Assembly: GCA_963773875.1 (NCBI GenBank) | Contig: CAVZCV010000009.1 | Span: forward strand, 186,001-250,000 | DNA from: CAVTYH01 sp963773875 | GTDB taxonomy: Bacteria > Planctomycetota > Planctomycetia > Pirellulales > JADZDJ01 | Reading direction: 5' to 3' | Length of the DNA: 64,000 bases | Shown: positions 16,856 through 26,194 of the stretch, piece by piece | Position numbering within the stretch: position 1 is the stretch's first letter | Layout of the letters: each line of letters opens with the position of its first letter | Notes under the pieces: generated by a model | Told to the model about the DNA's origin: nothing | The model's database searches: none | What the model saw: only the letters and a program-made list of their open reading frames with translations | Program-made: the position numbers and the translations under genes

Positions 16856-17341
16856 TCACTGCTGAGCTAACAGGTGGCGACGTAATTTGGTCAAGGCCTC
16901 TTGGTACAGCGCGCCGGACGCGGTGATCGAGAACCGGCGAGTTGCTTCACCCTGCGGTTCGATCGCTATCTCCAATCGTTGCCCTGGCAAGCACGTCGCC
17001 ACGCGATCCGCCCATTCGATGATCGACCAACCTGGCCGTGCGAAGTATTCCTCCGCGCCAATGTTGAGAAATTCTTCAGCATCACGAAGCCGATATGCGT
17101 CGAAGTGAAAGATCGGCAATTCACCTTCGTATTCGTGAAGTAACACGAACGTTGGACTCGCGACGATCCCGTCTTGCACTCCAAACGCCTTGGCAATCGA
17201 TTGAACAAGGCGTGTTTTGCCAGCGCCGAGCGGTCCGATTAACCCAATGATGGCGGAATTGGGCAAAACTGATGCAAGTGCGAATCCGAGCCGTTCGGTA
17301 TCGGACTCATCTTTTCCTTCAAAAATCCAGGAGTCACTCAT
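16856..17341 (-). CDS. tsaE: tRNA threonylcarbamoyladenosine biosynthesis ATPase TsaE
   Basis: 161 residues, the size of YjeE/TsaE. Walker A is GLIGPLGAGKTRLVQ near residue 36, the TsaE-typical SPTFVLLHEYEG follows, then FHFDAYRL, and IIEWADRV completes the conserved signatures. TsaE is the ATPase of the TsaB-TsaD-TsaE complex that makes t6A at position 37 of ANN-decoding tRNAs. The start lies one base inside the stop of aat, so these two are co-transcribed from the aat side. TsaB and TsaD are not in the window. Confidence 0.93.
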   Translation of the reverse strand: MSDSWIFEGKDESDTERLGFALASVLPNSAIIGLIGPLGAGKTRLVQSIAKAFGVQDGIVASPTFVLLHEYEGELPIFHFDAYRLRDAEEFLNIGAEEYFARPGWSIIEWADRVATCLPGQRLEIAIEPQGEATRRFSITASGALYQEALTKLRRHLLAQQ

Positions 17342-18048
17342 TACAGCTCATGGTTTGGCGCCGGTTGCCATTCTCCTTTAACAGCACCGAATTTTGCAGG
17401 CATCGCAAGAGCCACTTTAAGGCGTTCCAAATATGCGCTACGGGGAATTTCGACAGCGCCTAAGGTCGCCGTGTGATCGGTGAGTTGTTGAATATCCAAG
17501 AGCTGAAAGTGTTGTCTTTTCAAATGCCGAACTAAATTTGCTAGGGCGACTTTCGAAGCATCGCGTGCCCGAAAAAACATTGATTCGGCCGAGAAAAAAC
17601 CGCCAATGGCAACTCCATAAGTGCCGCCAACGAGTTTGCCAGCTTGCCAAACTTCGACGCTGTGGGCGTAACCTAGCGCAGACAGTTCTGCGTACGCGGC
17701 AATCATGGCTGGAGTGAGCCAAGTGTGACTTTCGCGGTCACCAACCGTTGCACAGCCGCGAATCACACCGGCAAAATCGCGATCGCTCGTGACGCTGAAT
17801 TGCTTTTGCCGCAACGTGCGAGCCAAACGTCGGGAGACGTGAAAATCGTCGAATTCAAAGATCGCACGTGGGTCGGGCGACCACCACTGCGGCATCTCGA
17901 TTCCTTCGATTAGAGGCCAAGGAAATAGCCCATGGCAATATGCATCGAGAAGCCAACGAGGCGATAACTCGCCGCCAATGCATACTAGCCCGTATTCGTC
18001 GGCCGTACTAGCGTCGGGAAAGAGCTGCGATTGCGGAAGTACCGCCAT
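17341..18048 (-). CDS. aat: Leucyl/phenylalanyl-tRNA--protein transferase
   Basis: Aat transfers Leu or Phe to N-terminal Arg/Lys of proteins, marking them for ClpAP via the N-end rule. 235 residues from ATG 18046-18048 (MAVLPQSQLFPDAS), which matches the family start; the frame extends to 18087 only through a TTG. Family motifs present are GLVCIGGELSPRWLLDAY, GLFPW, WWSPDPRAIF, ESHTWLTPAMIAAY, GYAHSVEVW and GGTYGVAIGGFFSAESMF, ending with LLDIQQLTDHTATLGAVEIPR. Overlaps tsaE by one base. Confidence 0.93.
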   Translation of the reverse strand: MAVLPQSQLFPDASTADEYGLVCIGGELSPRWLLDAYCHGLFPWPLIEGIEMPQWWSPDPRAIFEFDDFHVSRRLARTLRQKQFSVTSDRDFAGVIRGCATVGDRESHTWLTPAMIAAYAELSALGYAHSVEVWQAGKLVGGTYGVAIGGFFSAESMFFRARDASKVALANLVRHLKRQHFQLLDIQQLTDHTATLGAVEIPRSAYLERLKVALAMPAKFGAVKGEWQPAPNHEL

Positions 18049-18126
18049 TGGAATTATGCACCGCCGGCTTGGCAGACTTTGCGCCAAGCTTTCAGACTAA
18101 CGAGTGGCGGTCGTCGTGGCAACTCG

Positions 18127-19239
18127 TTACTTGCCTGAGTTGATGTCGTCAAGCAACTCTTCAAATGTGGGCTGAACGAGCTTCGTGTTGCCAGACCATT
18201 GTTTGGCACTAACCCGACAGGCCAGCGCCGGCTGGAGCCACTTTCCTGAAAGGCGATTGGGCACGAACGGTTCCGATCGCTGCAACTTACGCATCCGCTG
18301 GATGAGTTGCGCCCGGATTTCCGGAGTAAATCCGGAATTGACGGTGCCCACGCATGCCAATTTGCCATCGACGGCCGCAGCCAGTATTAACGATTGAAAA
18401 TCATTCTCGCCGTCGGGCTCGTATCCTATGATCAGGCAATCAATGGCGATTTTGGGTTTTGGCGGCGGTGCCTTTTCAGGTTCTTTTGCAGCCGCATTAC
18501 CTGCGAAATCTTGAATTGCATTTTCCAATCCGTCCTGATTGTCGCCAGCGAGTTGTTGCGCTTGCTCTGTGATGGCCTTCATGAGATTCACGTGCGCGGG
18601 CTTGCCACCCCAGTCCATTAGATCTTTATCAGCCAGCCCGCCAACAATGAACGAAGACAGAACCGCAGACATTCCCCATGCACCCAGCGCAACACGCCAG
18701 AAAGTCGCTGGCAGCGAATGAAGCACCGGTGACCAAACTGCAATTGGCTTGAGAATAATGTCAAGGAAAGTCAGCCGATCGTTTTCCATGATCGTAAATA
18801 AATATGCCGTTAAGTGCCCTGCCATAAGCACGGTTTCCCCAATAACCAATTGGGCAACCGTCCAAGTAAATCGCGCAGAACCGGTATGTGGCAGATAGAT
18901 CCGCGCGATGATGCTGACAGCCAAGATCACGCCAATTCCGGCAACCAATTTGCATGCCCAGGGGGGCGTGAAGCGACGGATTCGATCGACCTTGGAGACT
19001 GGTGTCTGCGTTGACGCAGCTTCGAGGTCGCATGGGTCCAATTCGCAATGGATCCTTAGACGCGGGTGCCACCCGCAACGCAAGCACCAGCCTTGCTTCC
19101 CGCTTTGCGGACTGGAACATTTCTCGCAGACCAGTTCTGTTGGATCGGCGACAGCCACGTTGCCATTGGAGACTTTAAGACAATCCGGCTCGTCGAAATC
19201 CTCGCCCTTTTTGATTCCATCAATATGCGCGCTTGCCAT
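18127..19239 (-). CDS. Zinc-ribbon / membrane / DNA-ligase-type OB-fold fusion protein
   Basis: 370 residues in three parts. (1) An N-terminal zinc ribbon: CEKCSSPQ...WCLRCGW gives two CxxC pairs (about residues 38-54). (2) A membrane part with three or four hydrophobic helices at about residues 93-115, 127-150 and 172-205. (3) A C-terminal domain, about residues 270-365 (AIDCLIIGYEPDG...LACVGTVNSGFT...KWLQPALACRVSAKQW...PTFEEL), which resembles the OB-fold C-terminal domain of ATP-dependent DNA ligases. The adenylation domain with KxDG is absent, so ligation is not expected. A nucleic-acid or protein-binding role at the membrane is inferred. The ATG start at 19237-19239 is clear. Confidence 0.65.
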   Translation of the reverse strand: MASAHIDGIKKGEDFDEPDCLKVSNGNVAVADPTELVCEKCSSPQSGKQGWCLRCGWHPRLRIHCELDPCDLEAASTQTPVSKVDRIRRFTPPWACKLVAGIGVILAVSIIARIYLPHTGSARFTWTVAQLVIGETVLMAGHLTAYLFTIMENDRLTFLDIILKPIAVWSPVLHSLPATFWRVALGAWGMSAVLSSFIVGGLADKDLMDWGGKPAHVNLMKAITEQAQQLAGDNQDGLENAIQDFAGNAAAKEPEKAPPPKPKIAIDCLIIGYEPDGENDFQSLILAAAVDGKLACVGTVNSGFTPEIRAQLIQRMRKLQRSEPFVPNRLSGKWLQPALACRVSAKQWSGNTKLVQPTFEELLDDINSGK

Positions 19240-19478
19240 TCCGCTCGCCCTTTACTTGTCGAATTCATTGGCTGGTGACCTACATATCGATCAAGCATAG
19301 AATATGGTTTGCGGCGGCCGATGTGGCGACGACGGACAGGCGCAATCCCAGGCTTTTGAGGGGGTCTATCGTATCGATTTTGCGGTGTGTGATCGATTTG
19401 CACAGCCGTAGCTTGGCGGCCCCGCTTAAACTAAAATCTATCCGGCTTTCCGCGCTTCTTCGTATTCACCTGCTGAAC

Positions 19479-20663
19479 ATGGAAACGTACAAATCGCCTC
19501 CGTATGAATTGCCGACTACCGTAGCGCACAAGGTCGCCGTCGAGCCCACGCCGAACCGGCTCCCTTTCCTACTGCTAATGTTGCTCGGGGTCATTGTGTT
19601 GGCTTTCTTGCCGGCGCTCATGGAGCGAATTGAATACGCTCGAACACGCGGCGAAGTGCGGGCCCTGCGCGAAATGTTGCCGGACTTGAACCTGAAGGCG
19701 CTGGGCAAGGCCTCGACCCTTGTTTACCGCAAGATTAAGCCCAGCGTTGTTCATATCGATACCGTAAGTGCAGTGCATGAGCGGCACGATGCGATCTCCG
19801 CGCTTTTCGATGGACGTGGGCACGATTTTGAGGAGCAGGGCGAGGCGTCCGGAGTGATTGTCGATGAGGCAGGCTATATCGTGACCAACTTGCACGTCGT
19901 AGAAGGGGCCTCGGAAATTAACGTGGCACTCGCCGATCATCGCAAGTTTCCGGCGGATGTTGTCGGCGTCGACGCCGGAATTGACCTGGCAGTTCTCAAG
20001 ATCAACGCTTCGGGGTTAATTCCGGCCACATGGGGCGATAGCGACAAACTAGAAGTCGGCGAAATGGTTTGGGCCGTCGGCAATCCCTTTGGGCTCGATC
20101 AAACGATCACATCGGGGATTGTAAGCGCCAAAGAGCGCCGCGGTTTCGGTCCCAGTGCGTATCAGGAGTTTCTGCAAACCGACGTGGCGGTGAATCCCGG
20201 TAACAGCGGTGGACCACTGGTCGATATCAACGGCGATGTTGTGGGTATTAACACCGCAATTATTGGCACAGCCTATCAAGGCATTAGCTTTGCCATTCCC
20301 AGCAATCTTGCCCGTGAGGTTTACGACAAGATTCGCGCTACGGGAAAAGTGGTCCGCGGATATCTGGGAGTGCAGCTCGCGCCGCTCAATTCAGAAATTG
20401 CCAAACGATTGCGATTTCCCGCCGATCGTACCAGTGGGGCGGTTGTAGTGCTCGTGACTCGCGCTTCGCCCGCTGAAGAGGCAGGTTTGGAACCCGGCGA
20501 CATTATTGTGGAATGGAACAAGCAACCGGTAGTGGATGACGGAGCCTTACGGCTGGTTATTGCCCGCACCGCAGTCGGCTCGACAGTTCCAATAAAGATA
20601 TTTCGCGATGGTCGCGAACAAACGCTCGATGTAAAAATAGCGGAGCGACCGTCAAACCGATAG
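19479..20663 (+). CDS. Membrane-anchored trypsin-like serine protease with one PDZ domain (HtrA/DegQ type)
   Basis: 394 residues from ATG 19479 (METYKSPPYELPTT). The frame is open to 19233, but the first 82 codons lack family features. One N-terminal transmembrane helix (LPFLLLMLLGVIVLAFLPAL) anchors a periplasmic protease. The catalytic triad is visible: His in VTNLHVVEGA, Asp in GIDLAVLKI, Ser in NPGNSGGPLVDI. One PDZ domain follows, with RGYLGVQL and VTRASPAEEAGLEPGDIIVEW. It probably degrades or checks misfolded envelope proteins. It converges with the FtsK-type ATPase gene on the other strand, 28 bases away, and is divergent from the zinc-ribbon fusion gene. Confidence 0.92.
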   Translation: METYKSPPYELPTTVAHKVAVEPTPNRLPFLLLMLLGVIVLAFLPALMERIEYARTRGEVRALREMLPDLNLKALGKASTLVYRKIKPSVVHIDTVSAVHERHDAISALFDGRGHDFEEQGEASGVIVDEAGYIVTNLHVVEGASEINVALADHRKFPADVVGVDAGIDLAVLKINASGLIPATWGDSDKLEVGEMVWAVGNPFGLDQTITSGIVSAKERRGFGPSAYQEFLQTDVAVNPGNSGGPLVDINGDVVGINTAIIGTAYQGISFAIPSNLAREVYDKIRATGKVVRGYLGVQLAPLNSEIAKRLRFPADRTSGAVVVLVTRASPAEEAGLEPGDIIVEWNKQPVVDDGALRLVIARTAVGSTVPIKIFRDGREQTLDVKIAERPSNR

Positions 20664-20691
20664 CTTGCTATCAGAAAGAGGCGATCATTCG

Positions 20692-23600
20692 CTATGTGTT
20701 ATTCGATATCGCCCTCGCATTAAACCTTTCCTGGATTGATGCCAGCCAATCCATGGCCGGCCAGGCATACGGTCGGAATTTTTCGAGACTGCCCTCTTCT
20801 TCGTTTTGAAAGATAGCGACATGCTGGCCAAGCTTGCTGGCCAGCGGTGTGTCGATTAAATGGCTGCTATCATTGGCGCTCATTTGCAATAGCACTCGCA
20901 GCGCAAACTCGCGAAGCGATTGCCGATCGAAACTGCGATTCACTGAATTAAGCGAATCGCACCAAACGATCGAGTAAACTCCAACCGCCGGGCCATCGCG
21001 CAAGATACTGCCAAGCAACTGAACGGGTGTCGCCGGCCTATCACCCGACATCGAAAAGCCGAAGTCATTTTCATCCCGACGTAGATCGCGGAAGCGGCCC
21101 AAATCGCAGATAATCAAATAGAGCGTAGGTCCTGCAGACTCGTCGGGCAATTGTCGCCTTTCAACCTCGTGGGCGATTTCCGCCAAAGTCGCCGGCAGAT
21201 CTCGCCGCCCAGCGATTTGCATCGTATGTGGAAGAATGGTGGAAAATGACGACAGGCCCTCGCGAAAATCCGTCAGCAATTCACCGATGGGCAAACCCGC
21301 TGGTCGATCGTGCTCGACAACATAATACTGTGCTGCGCTTCCTGCTGCATAACCATTCGTCGCGCAACCATTGAACGTACTCGGACGGTGTTGTGCTGCC
21401 AAGCTCACTAATGCCGAGGCAAGGATGCTCATCGCGATTTCCGCTCGCTGGCCGACAATCAGCAAATTACTGCCACTTTGAGGCCTGAACACCGCAGCAG
21501 TTGGATCCTTGATCGCTATCGCCTCGCCGAGCCATCCATTGACGGGCATCGATTGCACGGGCCAGTCGGCGGCACGCAGTAATTCGCCTAGAGCGCAATT
21601 GCGGCGAATGTCCGCTGGAACATTCCCCTCGAACACAATTTGTCGCGAACGCACAACAATTTCAACGGCTGCATTTCTCTTCTCCGCTAAATCATGCAAA
21701 TCTGCGAGGTACTGTTCGCGCCGTGTGTCCGATAGCCAAACAATTTGAAACGGGTGATTTCCCTGCACCAGCCCGTTTGCATCGTTGTAAATTGCTTCAC
21801 CAGGGCGGAAAGCAGACGAGCCGCCGAGTTCTCTTCGCTGAGAATTAAGTGCGCGTCGGATTCGCTGCATTGCAGAGCGATCCGCACTGCCATTTGACCA
21901 ATTGTACTTCGGGCCAGGCTATACGCACCGCCCAGTGTTTGCGATCCTAACAAGACATGCATCCCAAAGGCGCGGCCTTGCCGTACCAATCGATCCAAGA
22001 GCAGCGCAGCGTCCTGTGCCAACTTATCGTCGTCGGTGAATAGCTCCTGAAACTCGTCGACGATCAGCATGATTCTCGGCATCGAATTCGACCCGGCAGT
22101 CGCGCGATAGGCAGCAACATCTTGCACACCTGCATCGCGAAACAGGTCGCCACGGCGCTTGAGTTCGGCATCGAGCTTTTCGATTACACTGACGCCAAAT
22201 TCCCGTTCGCTTTCAATCGCGATCACCCGGGCATGCGGCAAAAGATGAGTTGCGTACGTTTTGAATTCGACTCCCTTTTTGAAGTCGATCAAGTACAGCT
22301 CGATCTGATCCGGGCTGTACATCAGAGCCAGGTTCGTTATGAGCGCATGCAGCAGCGTCGATTTCCCTGAACCAGTTTTGCCGGCTACAAGTACGTGCTG
22401 AGACATTCCTTCGCCTAACTTCAAGAATTGAAGTTTCGTCGCGCCCGCGCGGCCCAACGGGACTGAAACGCCTCGGCTGGTATCGCCGCTCCACCAATTC
22501 GCAGGCTGCGGTGCAACGTACTCGAATGGAACTTCAACTCGCTTGGCCTCTTTCGCACCGCGCCCCACCGCCTGAACTAGCCGCGTAAACTGTTCTTCCC
22601 CGGGTGGCGTTTCCATCCAAAGCGGATACTTTTGATAATCTTCGTCCTGCCATTTGAATGCGTGCCCATCCCAAACAAGTGTCGTGCAATTTCGTTCGAC
22701 ATCTTTCAGATCAAATCTAGCTGGAAACGGTTGTTTCACATCGTTAATGATGATGGTGTAGGCACCACACCGGGCACCGCTTGTCACGATGCTAGTTAAG
22801 CGCCTTGCGGCGGTTTCGGAAAAATTGACCGGGAAATTCGCCACGACCAGCACGCGGAATGGCTCTGCCACTTCGCCGGCAAATGCGTTGTATTCATCAA
22901 TCGATTGAAACTCATTCCGAAGATACTTCTGAATCACGTTTTCCATCTGTTCGGTCAGGTCGGCCAGTCGCTGTTCGATGTGGGTCGGCTCGGTCCATAT
23001 CCGATTTGTCACCAACTGCTCGTCGTGGTCCGCGAGGTGCATAAAGCCGGCGAAGTTTTCGCCGAGACCCACGGGATCAATTATGGTGAACCGAACTTTG
23101 CCCGGCGGAATCGAAGTGAGCAACCGCAGCATGAGCGATTGCACGGATTCGACGGCCGTTCGCCGCCCATCGCCCGTCGCTTTCAACAGCAGCGACGCGT
23201 TCTTCGGAAACGGCAATAGCGCCGGCAGATCGAACTTCGCCGGAATGAGCCCGTTCAAAGACACTTCCGCAGAAATTGCGCCGGGAATAGTTTTCAGATC
23301 GACGTGAAACTGTCCGAACCGTAAAGTTGGCGGTGGCATGGTCGGCGGCAGCCAATGTTCCCATCGCGAATCGTTCCAGGCGGGAAAGAACTGCCAACTG
23401 GCACGGTGATTCTCCTCGACGATTGCCCGCACGGCCATCGCGCCAGCCTTCCATTTCTCGGTGAGCGAAGTCGATACTTCTTCATATTCTCGCTGCGCAG
23501 CGGCTAGCGCGGTTTCAAATTGATCTTGGGCCGCTCGCAAATCTTGCTGATAATGCCGCTGAAGTTCATCCAGTCGCTGCGGATACACACGATGTGCCTG

Positions 23601-24707
23601 TGCCAGCGCCGTATCGTGAGCGGCTTGCAGTTCGGCGGCCAATCTAGCATGTGTGGAATGTGCCGATGCCAGCGATTCATCGCGACGGACTGATATTTCC
23701 GCAATGCGGCCTTCAAACTTATCATTCGCGGCTTTTAGCTCGCGTTCACGCCGGTCCAGAATTCTTTGTGTTTCCGCCTGCGCTCGGTGCTTGGCCTGCG
23801 TTCGCGCTGCTTGCCGCAACCTTTCGGCTTCCGCTATATCTTCGTGCAGTGTTCGGTATGGCTCAGCCACCGACTTTTCAGCGTTTCGATACAACCAAAT
23901 GCAGCCCGTAAGATTTGCGACAATACTTGCGATACCACCAGCAATTAGCCATGTCCAAGAGCTACCGCCGAAAATTCCAAACGACGCGCCGCAAAGCGCA
24001 GCCGACGCGAGCAATGCCATTCCAAAGGGTCGTCCGCCGATAAGCACCTGCGGCCACCATATTCTTTTGATTGACTCCAATCGCTGGATTGCCGACCGCG
24101 CCACTTCAGTGAGCTTGGCAAGCGGGTCGTGAATTTCGGAAGCCCCTTCTGTTTGTATCTCATCGACGTCATTTTGCGACTCGGAAGAATCGGGTTTTTC
24201 GAGTGGTCGTATGAGCCTCCCAAGCCGGCATACTGAAAGGTATTGATTTGCCAATTCGATGGTTTGAACCAACACGCTGTGAGTTGCTGCAATCTCTTTT
24301 TTATCTTGTTGTAGCTGCAACTTGGGTGCGTGCTGAGTCGCCTCAAAAACCGTATTTGCTTCCCAGTTCTCTTCGGACAGCTCTTTTTTGGCTCGCCGCA
24401 ATGCGGAATTAAAGTTCGATTGCGTATGTGAAATCCATTGAGCACGATCCTGATCGGCGGCCGAAGATTTAGATTTGAAATCAGTCTCCGCTCGCTCCAC
24501 TTCGGCATCGTATTGACGTTGCGTGGCGTCGCGATCCATCTGGAATCGCAAAATCACTGCCTGCCGCCCATCGCTCAATTCCTGCTTGATTCGAACCGTT
24601 GCGGCCTCAATGTCCGCATGCATCTTGCGCTCTGCCAGTTCGCGCTCCGCGGAAAGCCGGTGCAATTCTGCAAGCATTTCGCGTTGGCTGATGGGTGAGA
24701 ACGTCAT
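20692..24707 (-). CDS. FtsK/SpoIIIE-type ATPase of a WXG100-associated secretion system (one frameshift)
   Basis: About 1,338 residues after repair of one missing base near 21809-21811 (ctttcc^gccctgg). The frame from 24707 ends early at 21687, and the remainder continues as RPGEAIYNDANGLVQ to a stop at 20692. Parts in order: N-terminal coiled coil (about residues 1-200), two transmembrane helices (about 230-275), a second coiled coil to about 430, then three ATPase-like domains. The middle one is canonical, with Walker A GKTGSGKST (about residue 777) and Walker B RIMLIVDEFQEL (about residue 875). The domain before it and the C-terminal one (SGSNLLIVGQRAEI) have lost Walker A. The layout is EssC/EccC-like. 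It is the last gene of a four-gene operon. Confidence 0.8.
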
Positions 24708-24710
24708 TGG

Positions 24711-24932
24711 CTACTCGCATTCTCGCTCGGCGCGATTCAACAGTTCGGCGAGGCGACTAATCGCTTCCAGCGCCGCAGCAATGTGCGGGTCCAGAGGTTC
24801 GATGTAAGTTGCCTCAAACCGTCGGCAATTCTGGTCGTGCCAGTGTTCCTTCGTATCTTCCCACCGCAAGCGCAACGCTTTGTGAGCGGCAGCGATTTTG
24901 GCAGCTCCAGTGGTGAGATCGGCAACTTTCAT
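24711..24932 (-). CDS. WXG100-like small helical protein (second copy)
   Basis: 73 residues, entirely alpha-helical in character. The centre reads WEDTKEHWHDQNCRRFEATY, whose W-H-D-x4-R-F pattern mirrors SWRDQEHQRFVEEF in the 90-residue protein at 25603. Both fit the helix-turn-helix hairpin of WXG100/ESAT-6 proteins, although the usual W-x-G reads W-x-D. The stop lies 3 bases before the ATPase start, and the start overlaps the stop of the helical protein upstream (ATGA). Probably a substrate or structural partner of the ATPase. The small size and lack of a clear family match limit certainty. Confidence 0.6.
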   Translation of the reverse strand: MKVADLTTGAAKIAAAHKALRLRWEDTKEHWHDQNCRRFEATYIEPLDPHIAAALEAISRLAELLNRAERECE

Positions 24933-25570
24933 GATGCGGCTGCTTTTTTGTGTATTGTTGGAAGCTCTTCGTTAGATTGATTGCCGGCTTTGGATTCCTC
25001 GGCGGCAGTTGGCACATCATCGCTAGATCGAGCCATGGACCGATCGTCCGCGGTTCCAGCCAACTCTTCCCATTTAAGTGCAGCCGGCGCGCTCGTCGCC
25101 GCATAGTTCTCTAGCGCAACACTCATCCTCTCTAACAATGCCATCGCCCGTGGAATATCGCCGTCGAGTACCATCATCAGTTGCTGAATTGGGCCGCGAA
25201 ATTTCTCAACGGCTTGCTGCACAGCTCGGCTCCACAGCTTTACCGCCTGCAATTTTCGCTGGGCGTGCTCCAGTCGTCGCTTCGCCGCTTCTAGAATCTT
25301 TTTTTCTTGATCACACGATGGCGTGAAATCGCCAATACTTTTAAATGTGCGGCTGTTGGCAAGATCGACTTTTGCACGGGCTACCGCATCTTGCGCCCGC
25401 CGCAGTTCAGCTTCCCAGTACTGTGGCCGATTGTGGGCAAACCATTCAACGGCGCGGTGAGTTTCAATTTCGAGATCTGCAAGTGCCCGCAGGACTTCGC
25501 CGCTGAATCCCGCCAGCGCCGCACGAAAGTCGGCAATCGCCGCAACATCGGTGACACGAGCATCCGGCAT
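24929..25570 (-). CDS. Helical protein of the WXG100/FtsK operon
   Basis: 213 residues from ATG 25568-25570 (MPDARVTDVAAIADF). The frame is open much further upstream, to 26062, but overlaps the WXG100-like gene there and is Arg/Ser-rich, so the short start is chosen. Long amphipathic helices (AELRRAQDAVARAKVDLAN, EKKILEAAKRRLEHAQRKLQ) give a coiled coil at about residues 55-130, and the C-terminal 40 residues are Ser/Glu-rich and probably disordered. No signal peptide or transmembrane segment. Its place between two WXG100-like genes suggests a secreted partner or chaperone. Function unknown. Confidence 0.6.
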   Translation of the reverse strand: MPDARVTDVAAIADFRAALAGFSGEVLRALADLEIETHRAVEWFAHNRPQYWEAELRRAQDAVARAKVDLANSRTFKSIGDFTPSCDQEKKILEAAKRRLEHAQRKLQAVKLWSRAVQQAVEKFRGPIQQLMMVLDGDIPRAMALLERMSVALENYAATSAPAALKWEELAGTADDRSMARSSDDVPTAAEESKAGNQSNEELPTIHKKAAAS

Positions 25571-25602
25571 TTTGAACCTAACTCTCGTTGTGATGCGATC
25601 GG

Positions 25603-25875
25603 CTATCGTTGCTGCAAGTATTCTTCGATCCGCTCTGCCTTGCGAAGCAAATACGGAATGTACTGATTCGTCGCTTCGACGAAGTGTGACATCGTGCGCA
25701 ATTGCTGTTCGAACTCTTCGACAAACCGTTGATGCTCCTGATCGCGCCACGAAGCGCCGAGCGACATCAACTGACGCTGTGAGTTCTGCATGTGCGTCAG
25801 CATTTCGTTGCTGAAATTCTTGAGGTGCTGCACAAAACGGCGCAGTTCGGCCGGATCGACGATTGCCTGGGGCAT
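25603..25875 (-). CDS. WXG100-like protein (first gene of the operon)
   Basis: 90 residues. The sequence begins MPQAIVDPAELRRFVQHLKN and has two helices separated by a turn with SLGASWRDQEHQRF, W43 being the central tryptophan. Length, all-helical character and the mid-point Trp match WXG100 (ESAT-6-like) proteins, the typical substrates of EssC/FtsK-driven type VII secretion, though W-x-G is W-R-D here. It opens a tightly packed operon that ends with the FtsK/SpoIIIE ATPase. A GAGG lies about 13 bases upstream of the ATG, so the ribosome site is weak. Confidence 0.65.
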   Translation of the reverse strand: MPQAIVDPAELRRFVQHLKNFSNEMLTHMQNSQRQLMSLGASWRDQEHQRFVEEFEQQLRTMSHFVEATNQYIPYLLRKAERIEEYLQQR

Positions 25876-26026
25876 AAGATGAGCGCCTCTTCAAATATGT
25901 TGAGAAAGGTTCCGACAGTCCCCACAGTTCCATCATATCGTTCGCTTCGGCATCAGGCATGCATGGACGGTTGAAATTACTCGGTCTAATCACAATTTCA
26001 GCCTGATCAGCGTTGTATTTGTCGAC

Positions 26027-26056
26027 TTGACCCGGCGAAACGCGACGCGCTATAAT
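26027..26056 (+). promoter_or_regulatory. Sigma-70-type promoter upstream of dnaG
   Basis: TTGACC (26027-26032) and a perfect TATAAT (26051-26056) with an 18-base spacer, about 140 bases before the dnaG start. It lies in the 320-base divergent gap between the WXG100-like gene and dnaG. No other feature is seen in that gap. Confidence 0.6.
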
Positions 26057-26194
26057 CGGCACACTGCTATGGATGGCAAGGCCGGATTCGCCTTATAAAC
26101 GGCATCCGGCGGAATGGGTCAGGGTGGGCCCTCGCTCGTGGCTTCTTTGCCGCAGTGTTGATCCGCCTGTTCCCGCACCGCAAAGGAGTTGCCG

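Noticed and set aside
19233..19478. 82-codon N-terminal extension of the HtrA-type protease
   Set aside because: The segment is not protease-like, and the membrane-anchor start MET at 19479 fits the family.
20692..24707. Chromosome partition FtsK/SpoIIIE as the identity of the ATPase
   Set aside because: No gamma winged-helix DNA-binding domain at the C-terminus, three ATPase-like domains and WXG-like neighbours; a secretion ATPase fits better.
24929..26062. Long start (377 codons) for the helical protein of the WXG operon
   Set aside because: The upstream 164 codons overlap the WXG-like gene and are Arg/Ser-rich nonsense; the ATG at 25570 is better.
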